Origin: an uncultured Duodenibacillus sp.
Lineage (GTDB): Bacteria; Pseudomonadota; Gammaproteobacteria; Burkholderiales; Burkholderiaceae_F
Length of the DNA stretch: 60,154 nucleotides
Assembly: GCA_944390745.1 (NCBI GenBank)
Contig: CALXQK010000014.1
Span: 1 to 60,154, forward strand
Direction of reading: 5' to 3'
Positions 27,201 through 36,971 of the stretch are shown here, in pieces. Numbering within the stretch: the stretch's first letter is position 1; every line of letters starts with the position of its first letter. Both the position numbers and the translations under genes were made by a program. The notes below the pieces were generated by a model that saw only the letters and a program-made list of their open reading frames with translations, was not told the DNA's origin and did not search any database.

Positions 27201-27349
27201 TAGGTCGCGTTGATGCGCACCTGGGGCGGCGCGATGTTGGGATACTGCGCCACCGGGAGGTTGAAGATCGACAGCGCCCCCGCGAGCATGATCACGATGG
27301 CGATCACCCACGCGAAAATCGGACGGTCGACAAAGAAACGACTCAGCAT
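24203..27349 (-). CDS. RND multidrug efflux pump inner-membrane subunit (HAE1/AcrB type)
   Basis: 1048 residues, matching AcrB (1049). The start MLSRFFVDRPIFAWVIAIVI is characteristic. The proton-relay residues are present: the Asp pair in GLLVDDAIVVVENV (helix 4) and Lys in GLVAKNAILIVEF (helix 10). Two large periplasmic loops follow TM1 and TM7. It exports hydrophobic drugs, bile salts or solvents by proton antiport; which substrates cannot be told. It sits between the adaptor gene (19 bp upstream) and the outer-membrane gene. Confidence 0.97.
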   Translation of the reverse strand: MLSRFFVDRPIFAWVIAIVIMLAGALSIFNLPVAQYPNIAPPQVRINATYPGANAETMSRTVTQIIEQNMTGLDGLMYMSSTSDSTGRMAITLTFVAGTNPDIAQVQVQNKLSAAEPNLPETVRQLGVTVDKSSASFLMVVGFIDKTGRLGVGDLGDFLSNNIEEPLARLEGVGETEVFGSSYAMRIWMDPGLLMKYGLEPSDVMSAIETQNVQVAAGDIAGQPTNGKRMITATIRASSMLNTPEQFENIVLKSMPDGSTVRIRDIGTAELGREIYTFEGRYDGKPASGIAIYLSAGANALDTAKRVQEKVAELSPFFPEGVETVIPFDTTPFVRAAIHEVVKTLIEAIILVICVMYLFLQNWRATIIPTIAVPVVLLGTFAVLSVLGFSINVLTMFAMVLAIGLLVDDAIVVVENVERVMKEDRCDPRTATIKSMNQITGALIGIAMVLSAVFIPMAFFGGSTGIIYRQFSVTIVSAMVLSVIIALTLTPALCASVLRLSDETGEPRKGFFGRFNSGFTALTHGVCSTVQIFVHRILRLMVIYAVLCAGVVLGFMKIPGAFMPPEDQGTLLMMMQLPAGATAERTDKVLERLTNVVSEAEKDTLESIFTVRGFSFAGTGQNNSMGFFKFKDWSERTEESQSVDAVMMRTMGKLMSPQFRDAQGFVFPLPAVPELGTAEGFDFYLQDRGGQGHDRLMEVMDMFLAKANADPRLVQVRHNGMADAPMLQVNVDYDKARALGVSEAQINTTLNAAFGSAYVNDFMDQGRLKKVYIQGNADSRGSVEDIARWYAKSSSGEMVPFSSFTTSEWTFGSPRLERFNALDAVNIQGSPAPGVSSGEAMKIIEDILAEMPHGYSIEWNGVSYQERVAGRNAAPLYALSVLVVFLALAALYESWSIPVAVILVVPLGVLGALGLTWVTGKENDVYFQVGLLTTVGLVAKNAILIVEFARDLVDEGKEVLDAVVEAVRLRLRPILMTSLAFGLGVLPLATASGAGAGAQSAIGVAVLGGMLAGTFLCVFFVPAFYVLIVRIFGSKKSPAHAQDNQEVK

Positions 27350-27367
27350 AGCTCTGGACCTCTCCCC

Positions 27368-28597
27368 TTACTTGGAAGCGCCGGCGGCGGAGGCGGCTGC
27401 GGCGGCGGGCGCGGCCGCAGGCTTCTCCTCACCCGGTGCAAGCGCGGGCTCGCAGCGCACGAGCGAGCCCGGGCGCACGTGCTGGATGCCGTCGATGATC
27501 ACGCGCTCGCCCTCGCTCAGACCGCTGTCGACAACCCAGTAGGGGCCGTCGGATCCGGCGATGACGATGTCGCGGCTCTCGACCTTGTTGTCCTTGGTGA
27601 CGACGTAGACGTAGGGCGCGCCCGTGTTGCGGCGCATCGTGGCGCGCTGATCGAGCTTGACGGCCTTTTCACGCACGCCGTCAATGAGGCGGGCGCGCAC
27701 GTACATGCCGGGCATGAGCTCGCGCTCGGGATTGGGGAAGACGGCGCGGATGCGCACCGTGCCGGTGGATTCGTCGACGAGCGCATCCTGGAAGGTGAGC
27801 TTGCCGATTTCTCCATAAATGCGGTCCCCGTCAAGAACAAGCTGCACGTCGGCGCTTCCCTCGGTGCCGGTCTTGATGATGCCCTCCTTGGCCTGCTGGC
27901 GCAGGTCGGCGAGCACGTCGTAGGACTGCGTGACGTCGACGTAGATCGGATCGAGCTGCTGCACGACCGTCAGGCGCTGGGCCTGGTTGGCGGTCACAAG
28001 GGCGCCGGGGGTCACCTCCGAAAGCGACACCTTGCCCGTAATCGGGCTGGTCACCTTGGTGTAGCGCAGATCAATGCGGGCGGACTCAAGCGCGGCCTTG
28101 GCAGCCTCGACGTTGGCCTGGGCCACCTTGTAGTTGGCCTGGGCCGTGTCGTTTGACGAGCGGCTCACGGCATTGACCTTGACGAGCTCGGCCGAGCGCT
28201 TGGCGTCGGCCCTGGCCGAGACGAGCGTGGCCTCGGCCTGCAGCAGCGTCGCGCGGGCGCTTGCCACATTGGCCTCGTACACCGCCGGATCGATCTGGTA
28301 GAGCGACTGGCCCTCCTTGACCTCGCTGCCTTCTTCAAAAAGGCGCTTCTGGATGATGCCCGAAACCTGGGGACGCACCTCGGCCACGCGATAGGCCGAC
28401 GTCCGACCCGAAAGCTCGGTGCGCATGATCGCGTCCTGAAGCTTGATTTCCTGCACTGAGACGAGCACAGCCTTCGGAGCCGCGTTCGCCGTCGAGGCGG
28501 CCTGCTCATTTTTGCCTTGACAGCCCGTCAGGGCTGCGGCGGTTGCACAGGCAGCCAGGGCAAAAACCGCAAGTCGCGGCGAGTTCTTCCACATCAT
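27368..28597 (-). CDS. RND efflux periplasmic adaptor (AcrA-like lipoprotein)
   Basis: 409 residues. The signal MMWKNSPRLAVFALAACATAAALTGC ends in a lipobox. The mature protein has a lipoyl/barrel-sandwich motif (RTSAYRVAEVRPQVSGIIQKRLFEEGSEVKEGQ), a helical hairpin with Ala-rich coiled coil (about 100-175), the lipoyl return KVTSPITGKVSLSEVTPG, a beta-barrel (PIYVDVTQSYDVLADLRQQ) and a membrane-proximal domain. It links pump and outer-membrane channel. It is the first gene of the operon. The last residues are an Ala/Pro-rich tail. Confidence 0.96.
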   Translation of the reverse strand: MMWKNSPRLAVFALAACATAAALTGCQGKNEQAASTANAAPKAVLVSVQEIKLQDAIMRTELSGRTSAYRVAEVRPQVSGIIQKRLFEEGSEVKEGQSLYQIDPAVYEANVASARATLLQAEATLVSARADAKRSAELVKVNAVSRSSNDTAQANYKVAQANVEAAKAALESARIDLRYTKVTSPITGKVSLSEVTPGALVTANQAQRLTVVQQLDPIYVDVTQSYDVLADLRQQAKEGIIKTGTEGSADVQLVLDGDRIYGEIGKLTFQDALVDESTGTVRIRAVFPNPERELMPGMYVRARLIDGVREKAVKLDQRATMRRNTGAPYVYVVTKDNKVESRDIVIAGSDGPYWVVDSGLSEGERVIIDGIQHVRPGSLVRCEPALAPGEEKPAAAPAAAAASAAGASK

Positions 28598-28744
28598 TAT
28601 TAAAACTCCGAAACGAAAGATTTCTGCTTCTTTTTCGTTTGTTTGGAACGCTGGTGCTTCTGAAAAACGTCCAAAAGACGACCCTCAAGCGCAAAAAGAG
28701 GGTGCAAAACCCCCATTGCGCCCGGACTGAATTGTTATTCACTC

Positions 28745-28762
28745 TCTGAACGAGCGTTCAGA
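28745..28762. promoter_or_regulatory. Probable TetR-family operator of the RND operon
   Basis: Perfect palindrome TCTGAACG-AG-CGTTCAGA, 148 bp upstream of the adaptor start, in AT-rich DNA. The geometry (about 18 bp with an AACG/CGTT core) suits a TetR dimer, and the operon encodes a TetR protein. Confidence 0.7.
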
Positions 28763-28859
28763 ATTGTACGGAAATTTATCAATATTGCATCCGTCCAAAG
28801 GAGGATCCCGCGGACAAAGATTGGGACTTCTGTGCCTCAGATCAAAGGTTTTTCCTCGC

Positions 28860-29795
28860 TCAGTGCGCAGCCCGCGACAGTACCCGCCGGATCAGGGCGT
28901 CCGCGCCCTGCGCGCATGCCAGTCCGGCAATCACGAGCACCATGCCGCAGACCACCGGAGCGGTGAAGGGGTCGCCGAGCACCACAATGGCCGTGGCCAC
29001 CGTCACGACCGGAATGAGATAGATGTAGACGGTGCTTGCAACAGCGCCCAGGGCCCGCACCGTCACGCTCCAGAAGACAAAGCACAGCCCCGAGGCCACC
29101 AGCCCCAGAAACAGCAGGTTGCCGCCCATGACGGGATCCAGGAGTTCTGCGGCCGACACGGAGAACCCGTCGAGGGCCGCCGCGGGAATCATGCAGACAA
29201 TGCCCCACATGAAGATGCGCCGCGTCACGGGCAGCGCCGGCAGCGAAAGCGTCGTGATGCGCTTGACAAGCAGCGAGTACGCCGCCCAGATGAGTCCCGC
29301 AGAGGCCGCAAGCAGGTCGCCCCTCCAGTTGAACGACACCTCCTTCTCCCCGCCCCAGCAGATGAGCCCGACGCCGGCAAGCGACAGCGCCAGCCCGGCA
29401 AAAAACCATCCGCCAAGCGGTTCGCGCGAGCTCGAAAACCGCCCCAGCAGCGCGGTGAAGAACGGCGACAGGCACACGATGACGCCCACGTTGGAGGCGC
29501 GGGTGTAGACGAGCGCCACGTTTTCCGCAAGGTAGTACAGGCAGATGCCCGAGAGCCCGGCAAGGAAAAAGAGCGCCTCCTCGCGCGCCGTCAGCCGCCG
29601 CGGCAGCCGCCTGGGCCAGAGCACCCACAAAAAGAGATACCCCAGCACAAAGCGCGTGCAGAGAATCTCCACGGGCGTGAACACCTCAAGGAGCACCTTT
29701 GTCGAAACGAAGGTGACGCCCCAGATGATGACCGTCACGAGCGCCAGCGCATGACCGAGCGCCAGGGCGCCGCGGCCTTTGTCAAAATCCTGCAT
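28860..29795 (-). CDS. EamA/DMT-family transporter
   Basis: 311 residues from ATG 29793-29795 (AGGA 8 nt upstream); a TTG 22 codons earlier is possible. Ten hydrophobic helices in two EamA repeats are seen: the first includes IIWGVTFVSTKVLLEVFTPVE, and the second starts near LAASAGLIWAAYSLLVKR. Members export amino acids or metabolites. The gene begins 81 bp after glmS on the same strand and reads toward the RND promoter, with no clear terminator between. Confidence 0.9.
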   Translation of the reverse strand: MQDFDKGRGALALGHALALVTVIIWGVTFVSTKVLLEVFTPVEILCTRFVLGYLFLWVLWPRRLPRRLTAREEALFFLAGLSGICLYYLAENVALVYTRASNVGVIVCLSPFFTALLGRFSSSREPLGGWFFAGLALSLAGVGLICWGGEKEVSFNWRGDLLAASAGLIWAAYSLLVKRITTLSLPALPVTRRIFMWGIVCMIPAAALDGFSVSAAELLDPVMGGNLLFLGLVASGLCFVFWSVTVRALGAVASTVYIYLIPVVTVATAIVVLGDPFTAPVVCGMVLVIAGLACAQGADALIRRVLSRAAH

Positions 29796-29876
29796 GATCC
29801 AGTCCTGGGGGCCGCCCCGGAGGAGTGCGCCCTCAGGGGGCGGTCGCCTTGCGTTGAGCAAGCATCCCGTCCTTTG

Positions 29877-31706
<1,830 letters not shown>

Positions 31707-31798
31707 AGTGTCTCTTCCCTCTGGAAAAAAGAATTGGGGCGGGCGGACGCCGTCCCCGGGCGGCCCTGCCGCACGCTGGGACGCAGTCGCCCGCAGCC

Positions 31799-33217
31799 TT
31801 ACCGGGCGCCGTCCTTGCCCGCCGCCTGCGCCCCGGGCGCAGGCTTCTGGCCGGCGTCCTCGCGCACGGGCCGCCTCCAGCCCTGGATCGTGCGCTGCGG
31901 GGCCCGCGAGAGCGTGAGCTCTCCGGCGGGGGCGTCCTTGGCAAGCGTCGTTCCGGCGCCAAGCGTCGCCCCCGCGCCCACCGTGACGGGCGCGATGAGC
32001 TGCGTATCCGATCCAATGAAGGCGTTGTCGCCGATGGTCGTGCGGAACTTGTGCACGCCGTCGTAGTTGCAGGTGATGGTGCCCGCGCCGATGTTGACGC
32101 CGCTGCCCATGTCGGTGTCCCCGATGTAGGAGAGATGGTTGATCTTGGAGCCGCGTCCGATGTTCGACTTCTTGATCTCCACAAAATTGCCGGCGTGCAC
32201 GTCCTCGGCGAGCACCGCCTGCGGGCGCAGCCGCGCATAGGGACCCACGCGCGCGTTGTCGCCCACCTCAGCGCCGTCAATGTGGCAGAAGGCCTCGATG
32301 CGCGCCCCGCGGGCGATGCGCGCGTTGCGAATGACGCAGTACGGCCCCACCGAGACGCCGTCGCCAAGCTCGACCTCGCCCTCAAAGATGCAGCCCACGT
32401 CGATCGTCACGTCGCGTCCGCAGCTCAGGCGGCCGCGGACGTCGAGCCGCGACGGATCGAGCACCGTCACGCCCGCCTCGGTGAGCAGCTCGGCCTGGTG
32501 ATCCTGCCAGATGCCCTCAAGCCGCGCGAGCTGCGTCTTGGAGTTGACGCCCTCGACCTCAAAGCTTCTCCTCGGACGGGCCGAGTTGATGCGCACGCCG
32601 TCGCGCACGGCCAGGCCGATGACGTCGGTGAGGTAGTACTCGCCCTGGGCGTTGGCCGACTTCAGCTCCGAGAGCCAGCCGGCAAGCCGCGCCGTGGGCA
32701 GCAGCATGATGCCGGTGTTGACCTCGCGAATCTGCTTTTGCCCCTCGGTGGCGTCCTTCTGCTCAACGATGGCCACGATGCGGCCCCGCTGGCGCAGGAT
32801 GCGGCCGTACCCCGTCGGGTTGCGCAGCACGGTGGTGAGAATGGCCATGCCGTCGCCGGCCACGCGCGTGAGCCGGTCAATGGTCTCGGGCTGCACCAGG
32901 GGCACGTCGCCGAGCAGCACGAGCGTCTGCCCGGCCTCAGGATCGAGCTGCGGCAGCGCGCACTGCAGCGCATGCCCGGTGCCGAGCTGCGGGCTTTGCA
33001 GGGCGAACTCAAGCCCGGAGCGCGACCCGAGCGCCTCGCGCACGACCTCGGCGCGGTGGCCGATCACCACCACGGTGCGGCTCACGTCGGGAAGGCGTGC
33101 CACCGTATCGAGCACGCACTCGATCATCGGCTTGCCCGCAAGGGGCTGGAGAACCTTAGGAAGATCAGAGTGCATGCGCTTGCCCTGACCTGCGGCAAGA
33201 ATGACGACATTCATCAT
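31799..33217 (-). CDS. glmU: Bifunctional UDP-N-acetylglucosamine pyrophosphorylase/acetyltransferase
   Basis: 472 residues from ATG 33215-33217; the next codon is also ATG. The N-terminal uridyltransferase has [20 protein letters not shown] and [11 protein letters not shown]. The C-terminal left-handed beta-helix begins near residue 250 ([28 protein letters not shown]) and carries [19 protein letters not shown] and [13 protein letters not shown] for acetyl-CoA binding. Both final steps to UDP-GlcNAc are thus encoded next to glmS. The last about 20 residues are a poorly conserved basic tail. Confidence 0.97.
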   Translation of the reverse strand: MMNVVILAAGQGKRMHSDLPKVLQPLAGKPMIECVLDTVARLPDVSRTVVVIGHRAEVVREALGSRSGLEFALQSPQLGTGHALQCALPQLDPEAGQTLVLLGDVPLVQPETIDRLTRVAGDGMAILTTVLRNPTGYGRILRQRGRIVAIVEQKDATEGQKQIREVNTGIMLLPTARLAGWLSELKSANAQGEYYLTDVIGLAVRDGVRINSARPRRSFEVEGVNSKTQLARLEGIWQDHQAELLTEAGVTVLDPSRLDVRGRLSCGRDVTIDVGCIFEGEVELGDGVSVGPYCVIRNARIARGARIEAFCHIDGAEVGDNARVGPYARLRPQAVLAEDVHAGNFVEIKKSNIGRGSKINHLSYIGDTDMGSGVNIGAGTITCNYDGVHKFRTTIGDNAFIGSDTQLIAPVTVGAGATLGAGTTLAKDAPAGELTLSRAPQRTIQGWRRPVREDAGQKPAPGAQAAGKDGAR

Positions 33218-33852
33218 TTGCGATGTCTTTTCCTTGAAGTATTTGACGCCCTTTGCTGTCCGGGCGCCGGCTCTTTCGAAAGAATCAGCAGAATTTTGCC
33301 ATCGGCACGCAATTTCAGCGGCGCGCCCGGACTGCAAAGAGAAAAAGCCCCGGGCGCGGGGAGGCCCTGCGCCGGCGCCTTCCGGCCCGCCGCGAATGCG
33401 CACGGAGGCGGGAAAAAAATTTTCCGCCCCCTGCCGAGCGTCAACCCGCCTAGGCAGTTCCGGCAGTTACGAATTGTAAAAACTCCCCTAAAATCGGACA
33501 CTGTGCGTGTGCGAGCTTCCCCACCTAGGATGCACGATCTTGTTTTTCCGGCAGTCATGCTCTGCATCTTCCCAAGAAAACAACAAAGGCGCGTCCCTTT
33601 CTCCTGTCACGGGACAAGCCACGCAATTTTGAGTGGGGAAACACGCACCCGCAGCCGACCGCACCATGCCGGCGCAGGAATCATCCGACGCAAACTCCAG
33701 CCTTGCCTGCGTGAAGTTTGCCGGACCGGGCGGGCGCACCGCCCGGGGCCTCATTCCTTCCGAGTCCGGTCCATGCTGCAAGCCGTCTCCGGCGCCCCTG
33801 CGCCGACTGCAGTTCCAGCCCGCCTGCGCGCGGGCAGCAACAGGAGTGTTTT
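33218..33852. other. Long intergenic region between glmU and yjiH
   Basis: 635 bp without a gene. A plus-strand promoter is possible at TTACGA (33467-33472) with TAAAAT (33489-33494), 16 bp apart, which would give yjiH a leader of about 350 nt. An imperfect hairpin GGCGG...CCGCC around an A/T core lies at 33407-33428. No known riboswitch consensus was recognised. Confidence 0.4.
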
Positions 33853-34539
33853 ATGACCACTGAAACCCCCGCGGACAAGTCTCCGCAAAACCTGCCCCAG
33901 ATGCAAAAGGAGAAGGTGGGCGTCGGAGCGTACATCTCGCTCTTTCTTGCCATCTGCTTTTTCTCGGGCGTGTTCTACAAGATGCCCGCCGACTACGCCT
34001 GGCTCGGCGCCTTTGACTTCACGACCCTGATCGGCAAGTTCGGCACCATCTTTGAGAGCGCAAACTTCGTCGGCAAGGGCGGCATCAGCGCCCGCCAGGG
34101 CTTTGCCTTCGCCCTGTCGCTCGTGCCCGGCGTGATGCTCGCCCTGGGGCTGCTCGAGGTGCTTTCGCACTACGGCGCCCTGCGCGCGGCCCAGCAGCTG
34201 ATGACTCCCCTGCTCAAGCCCATCCTGGGCGTGCCGGGTTCCACGGGTCTTGCCCTCATCACCGACCTGCAGAGCACCGACGCGGGTGCTGCGCTCACCA
34301 AGGGCCTTGTCGACGACGGCTCGATCACCAAGCAGAATCTCGTGGTGATGTGCTCCTGGCAGTACGCCGGCGCCGGTCTGGTGAACAACTACTTCTCGAT
34401 TGCCTCGGCGCTGTTTCCGGCGTTTCTCGTGCCGGTGTGGCTGCCGCTGATCATCATGTTCGCCCTGAAGTTCGTCGGCGGCGCCCTGACCCGCTTCGTC
34501 CTGATGACCGTTTATAGGAAGGATTTCGCAAATGAGTAA
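33853..34539 (+). CDS. yjiH: YjiH-like nucleoside-recognition (SpmA/SpmB-type) membrane protein
   Basis: 228 residues, matching E. coli YjiH (227). A polar N-terminus is followed by hydrophobic helices and the gate-domain motif LVPGVMLALGLLEVLSHYGAL, plus GSTGLALITDLQSTDAGAAL. Members belong to the nucleoside-recognition/gate-domain family, paired like SpmA and SpmB; the transported substrate is not established. ATG 33853 follows CAGGAG. It overlaps yjiG by 8 bp (ATGAGTAA), so the pair is made together. Confidence 0.9.
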   Translation: MTTETPADKSPQNLPQMQKEKVGVGAYISLFLAICFFSGVFYKMPADYAWLGAFDFTTLIGKFGTIFESANFVGKGGISARQGFAFALSLVPGVMLALGLLEVLSHYGALRAAQQLMTPLLKPILGVPGSTGLALITDLQSTDAGAALTKGLVDDGSITKQNLVVMCSWQYAGAGLVNNYFSIASALFPAFLVPVWLPLIIMFALKFVGGALTRFVLMTVYRKDFANE

Positions 34540-34996
34540 CGCCACCGCCTCCAAGAACCCGTTCGACATCTTTGTCGCCGGCCTGCGCAAGGGCTTCGGG
34601 GTTGCCATCAACAACCTCATGCCCAACGTCATCATGGCCTTCGTGCTCGCCTACATTCTCCAGCTCTGGGGCGTGCTGCAGTTCCTGGGCGATCACTGCG
34701 GCGTGCTGATGGGCATCTGGGACCTGCCCGGCGAAGCCCTGACGGTGCTGTGCGCCACCTGGCTCAGCTGCGGGGCCGGCGTGGGCGTGGCCGCCTCGCT
34801 GCTTGCCTCGGGCAACCTCACCCCGCATGACATCACCATCCTGGCGCCCGCCCTGCTGCTGATGGCCTCCCAGATCCAGTACATGGGCCGCCTGCTCGGC
34901 GTGGCCGACTGCCCGAAGAAGTACTGGCCGTGGCTGATGTTCAATTCGCTGCTGATGGCCGGCATCGGCATGCTGATCATGCGCTTCATCGTCTAG
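34532..34996 (+). CDS. yjiG: YjiG-like nucleoside-recognition membrane protein
   Basis: 154 residues, matching E. coli YjiG (153). The N-terminal DIFVAGLRKGFGVAINNLMPNVIMAFVL and the later LPGEALTVLCATWLSCGAGVGVAASL are the gate-domain segments, with a further helix near the C-terminus. It is the partner of yjiH. A strong terminator ends the transcript 17 bp after the stop. Confidence 0.9.
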   Translation: MSNATASKNPFDIFVAGLRKGFGVAINNLMPNVIMAFVLAYILQLWGVLQFLGDHCGVLMGIWDLPGEALTVLCATWLSCGAGVGVAASLLASGNLTPHDITILAPALLLMASQIQYMGRLLGVADCPKKYWPWLMFNSLLMAGIGMLIMRFIV

Positions 34997-35012
34997 CCTC
35001 ACGCGGACCCCG

Positions 35013-35071
35013 GAAAGGCCCCCTCGCAGGACGCCCCGAAAACGGGACCGTCTTGCGAAGGGGCCTTTTTT
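35013..35071 (+). terminator. Terminator of yjiHG
   Basis: Stem AAGGCCCC (35015-35022) with GGGGCCTT (35060-35067) extended inward by imperfect CTCGCA/TTGCGA pairing. A T run (35066-35071) follows. Confidence 0.9.
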
Positions 35072-35078
35072 ATGGGTC

Positions 35079-35106
35079 TCGACAACATTCTAATATTTAG
35101 TAGAAT
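35079..35106 (+). promoter_or_regulatory. Sigma-70 promoter of the ArsR-rhodanese/TDT operon
   Basis: -35 TCGACA (35079-35084) and -10 TAGAAT (35101-35106), each 5 of 6 consensus, with a 16-bp spacer. The promoter lies almost wholly inside the inverted repeat at 35082-35111. Confidence 0.7.
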
Positions 35107-35111
35107 GTTGT
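35082..35111. promoter_or_regulatory. Operator-like inverted repeat over the ArsR-rhodanese promoter
   Basis: Perfect 11-bp arms ACAACATTCTA and TAGAATGTTGT separated by 8 bp. A nested CTAA-TAT-TTAG repeat lies at its centre. It covers the -10 and most of the -35, so a bound repressor would block polymerase. The ArsR-type protein encoded next is the obvious ligand. Confidence 0.8.
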
Positions 35112-35147
35112 GAACCTCACCTTCCCTTTCCACAGGCTCCATCCGCC

Positions 35148-35921
35148 ATGCCGAACACTGAACGCCCCTGCGGCAGCGCCGCCGACCAAGCTCCACGGGC
35201 GCGCAAGCGCGCGCTCTACGCGCAGATTGCCTGCGTGGGCCGGGCGCTCGGGCAGCCCACGCGGCTGGAGATCCTGGAAATCCTCGCGCAGTGCCCGCGC
35301 ACGGTGGAGACGCTCTCGGCGCTGCTTGACGTCGAGCTCAAGAGCGTGAGCGCGCATCTGAAGGTCTTGTTGCGCTCGGGCCTTGTCTCGGTGCGCCGCC
35401 ACGGGCGCTTTCGGCAGTACGCGGTCTCCTCGCCCGAGGTAATTGAGCTTGCCGTGATGCTGCAGCAGACGGCGCGGGCCGCGGCCGGCGCAGCGCGGGA
35501 GTACCGCAGCAGCGGCCTTGACAAAGCAGTCCCCGGCTCCGGCAGCGGTCTGGATCTGGAGACGGCCCTGCGGCTTGCCAAGTCCGGGGAGCTCCTGCTG
35601 CTTGACGTCCGCCCGCCCGAGGAATATGCCGCGGGACACCTGCCCCATGCGGTGAACCTGCCGCTGGAAACCCTTGGGCAGACGATGGCCGGACTGCCGC
35701 AGGACACGCCGTGCGCCGCCTACTGCCGGGGCAGCTGCTGCTTTCTGGCGCAGCGCGCCGCAGAGGTTTTCGCCCGCCAGGGCAGGGAGCTTCTGGTGAT
35801 TGACGCGGGCGTCATGGACTGGATGGGGACGGGACGAGGCGCACTTTTGCAAAGGGAGACGGACGGCGCAGCCCCTCAGGCCGCAGCCGTCAATCCCGCC
35901 GGACGCAACACTTTTTTATGA
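35148..35921 (+). CDS. ArsR-family regulator fused to a rhodanese domain
   Basis: 257 residues. An ArsR winged helix spans about 20-105 (ALGQPTRLEILEILAQCPRTVETLSALL, recognition helix KSVSAHLKVLLRSGLV). A rhodanese domain spans about 135-245: LLDVRPPEEYAAGHLPHAVNLP and the active-site loop Cys193-Arg-Gly-Ser-Cys-Cys. Further cysteines are Cys8, Cys29, Cys49 and Cys189. Rhodaneses carry persulfide sulfur, so the protein may sense sulfane sulfur or thiosulfate and de-repress its operon; this is inference. Its stop is 12 bp before the TDT transporter gene, and an operator-like repeat lies over its promoter. Confidence 0.9.
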   Translation: MPNTERPCGSAADQAPRARKRALYAQIACVGRALGQPTRLEILEILAQCPRTVETLSALLDVELKSVSAHLKVLLRSGLVSVRRHGRFRQYAVSSPEVIELAVMLQQTARAAAGAAREYRSSGLDKAVPGSGSGLDLETALRLAKSGELLLLDVRPPEEYAAGHLPHAVNLPLETLGQTMAGLPQDTPCAAYCRGSCCFLAQRAAEVFARQGRELLVIDAGVMDWMGTGRGALLQRETDGAAPQAAAVNPAGRNTFL

Positions 35922-35933
35922 GACCTCGACACC

Positions 35934-36971
35934 ATGAAGCACTTTATTGAAACCATGGCCCCGGGCTGGTTTGCCTCCGTCATGGGCACATCCGTTGCAA
36001 GCCTTGCGGCCTGGCTGCTCTTTGCCGGGACCCCGTGGCAGATCCTTGCCGACGCCCTGCACGTCATCGCCATCGTCATGATGGTCGTGCTGGGGCTTGC
36101 GGCCCTGGCGCGCATCATCTTCTTTGCCCCGCGCGTGCTTGAGACGATGTCGCACCCCGTTGAGGGAAGCTTCTACGCGACCTTTCCCATCGCCATGCTG
36201 GTCATGGCCGGCCAGTGGAGCATGCGCGGCATCGACCCGGCCTGGGTGGCCGCGCTCTGGTGGACGGGAGCCGCGGGCACGTTTCTGGCAAGCTACATCA
36301 TCCTTTTCCGGATCTTTACGCTCGACAGGCTCAAGCTGGAGATGGTGACCCCGGCGCACTTCATCCCGGCCGTCGGCCTGGTGGTGATCCCGGTGGCGGG
36401 CGCCGGTCTTGCCGGGCACGCCCAGGGGCTGATGCGCGAGGTCTACTTCGGCGTCAACATGCTCGGCATGGGCGCGGGCTCGTTCATGTACGTCGCGCTG
36501 CTGGCAATCACCATGCTGCGCCACTTCCTGCGCCCGGGCATTGAGGGCAAGATGACGCCCACGCTCTGGGTGCACCTCGCGCCGCTCGGCGTCATTCCCC
36601 TGAGCCTGCTGTCGCTGCTGCACGCCGTGGGCAACGAGGCGGCCTTCAGCTACGGCATTCTGGTCTCCACGGGCTTCATGGGCGCCTCGATCTGGTGGCT
36701 GCTGCTGTGCCTGGCCATGACGGTGCGCAACGCGGGCCGCGGAACGCTTCCCTTTGCACTTTCCTGGTGGGCCTTCGTCTTCCCGGTGGGCGCCATGACG
36801 GTGCTGGCCGTCCGCCTGAGCGACCTTGCGCAGCTGCAGCTGCTTTCGGCGGTCGCGCAGGCGCTCTTCGGCCTTCTAATGATCGTGTGGCTTGCCGCCG
36901 CGCTCGGAACCGTCCGGGGCCTCATCAAGGGGACCATCATCCCCAGGCCCGGGCAGGCCGCCGGCCATTGA
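35934..36971 (+). CDS. TDT-family (TehA/SLAC1-like) anion transporter
   Basis: 345 residues with ten hydrophobic helices, the SLAC1/TehA fold. The start FIETMAPGWFASVMGTSVASL matches the family's PGWFAxVMGTG pattern. Family members move small anions or dicarboxylates, and one branch (Ssu1) exports sulfite. Co-transcription with a rhodanese-containing regulator makes sulfite or another sulfur oxyanion a reasonable guess, not shown. The gene's 3' end runs 96 bp into the opposite-strand HAD gene. Confidence 0.88.
   Translation: MKHFIETMAPGWFASVMGTSVASLAAWLLFAGTPWQILADALHVIAIVMMVVLGLAALARIIFFAPRVLETMSHPVEGSFYATFPIAMLVMAGQWSMRGIDPAWVAALWWTGAAGTFLASYIILFRIFTLDRLKLEMVTPAHFIPAVGLVVIPVAGAGLAGHAQGLMREVYFGVNMLGMGAGSFMYVALLAITMLRHFLRPGIEGKMTPTLWVHLAPLGVIPLSLLSLLHAVGNEAAFSYGILVSTGFMGASIWWLLLCLAMTVRNAGRGTLPFALSWWAFVFPVGAMTVLAVRLSDLAQLQLLSAVAQALFGLLMIVWLAAALGTVRGLIKGTIIPRPGQAAGH

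Noticed and set aside
23972-28156. A plus-strand open frame of about 1,390 codons opposite the RND operon
   Set aside because: Same antisense effect. The minus-strand adaptor, pump and outer-membrane genes are complete and contain all signature motifs.
31707-31798. A glmS ribozyme in the glmU-glmS gap
   Set aside because: The gap is only 92 bp and shows none of the conserved ribozyme core; such ribozymes are typical of Firmicutes.
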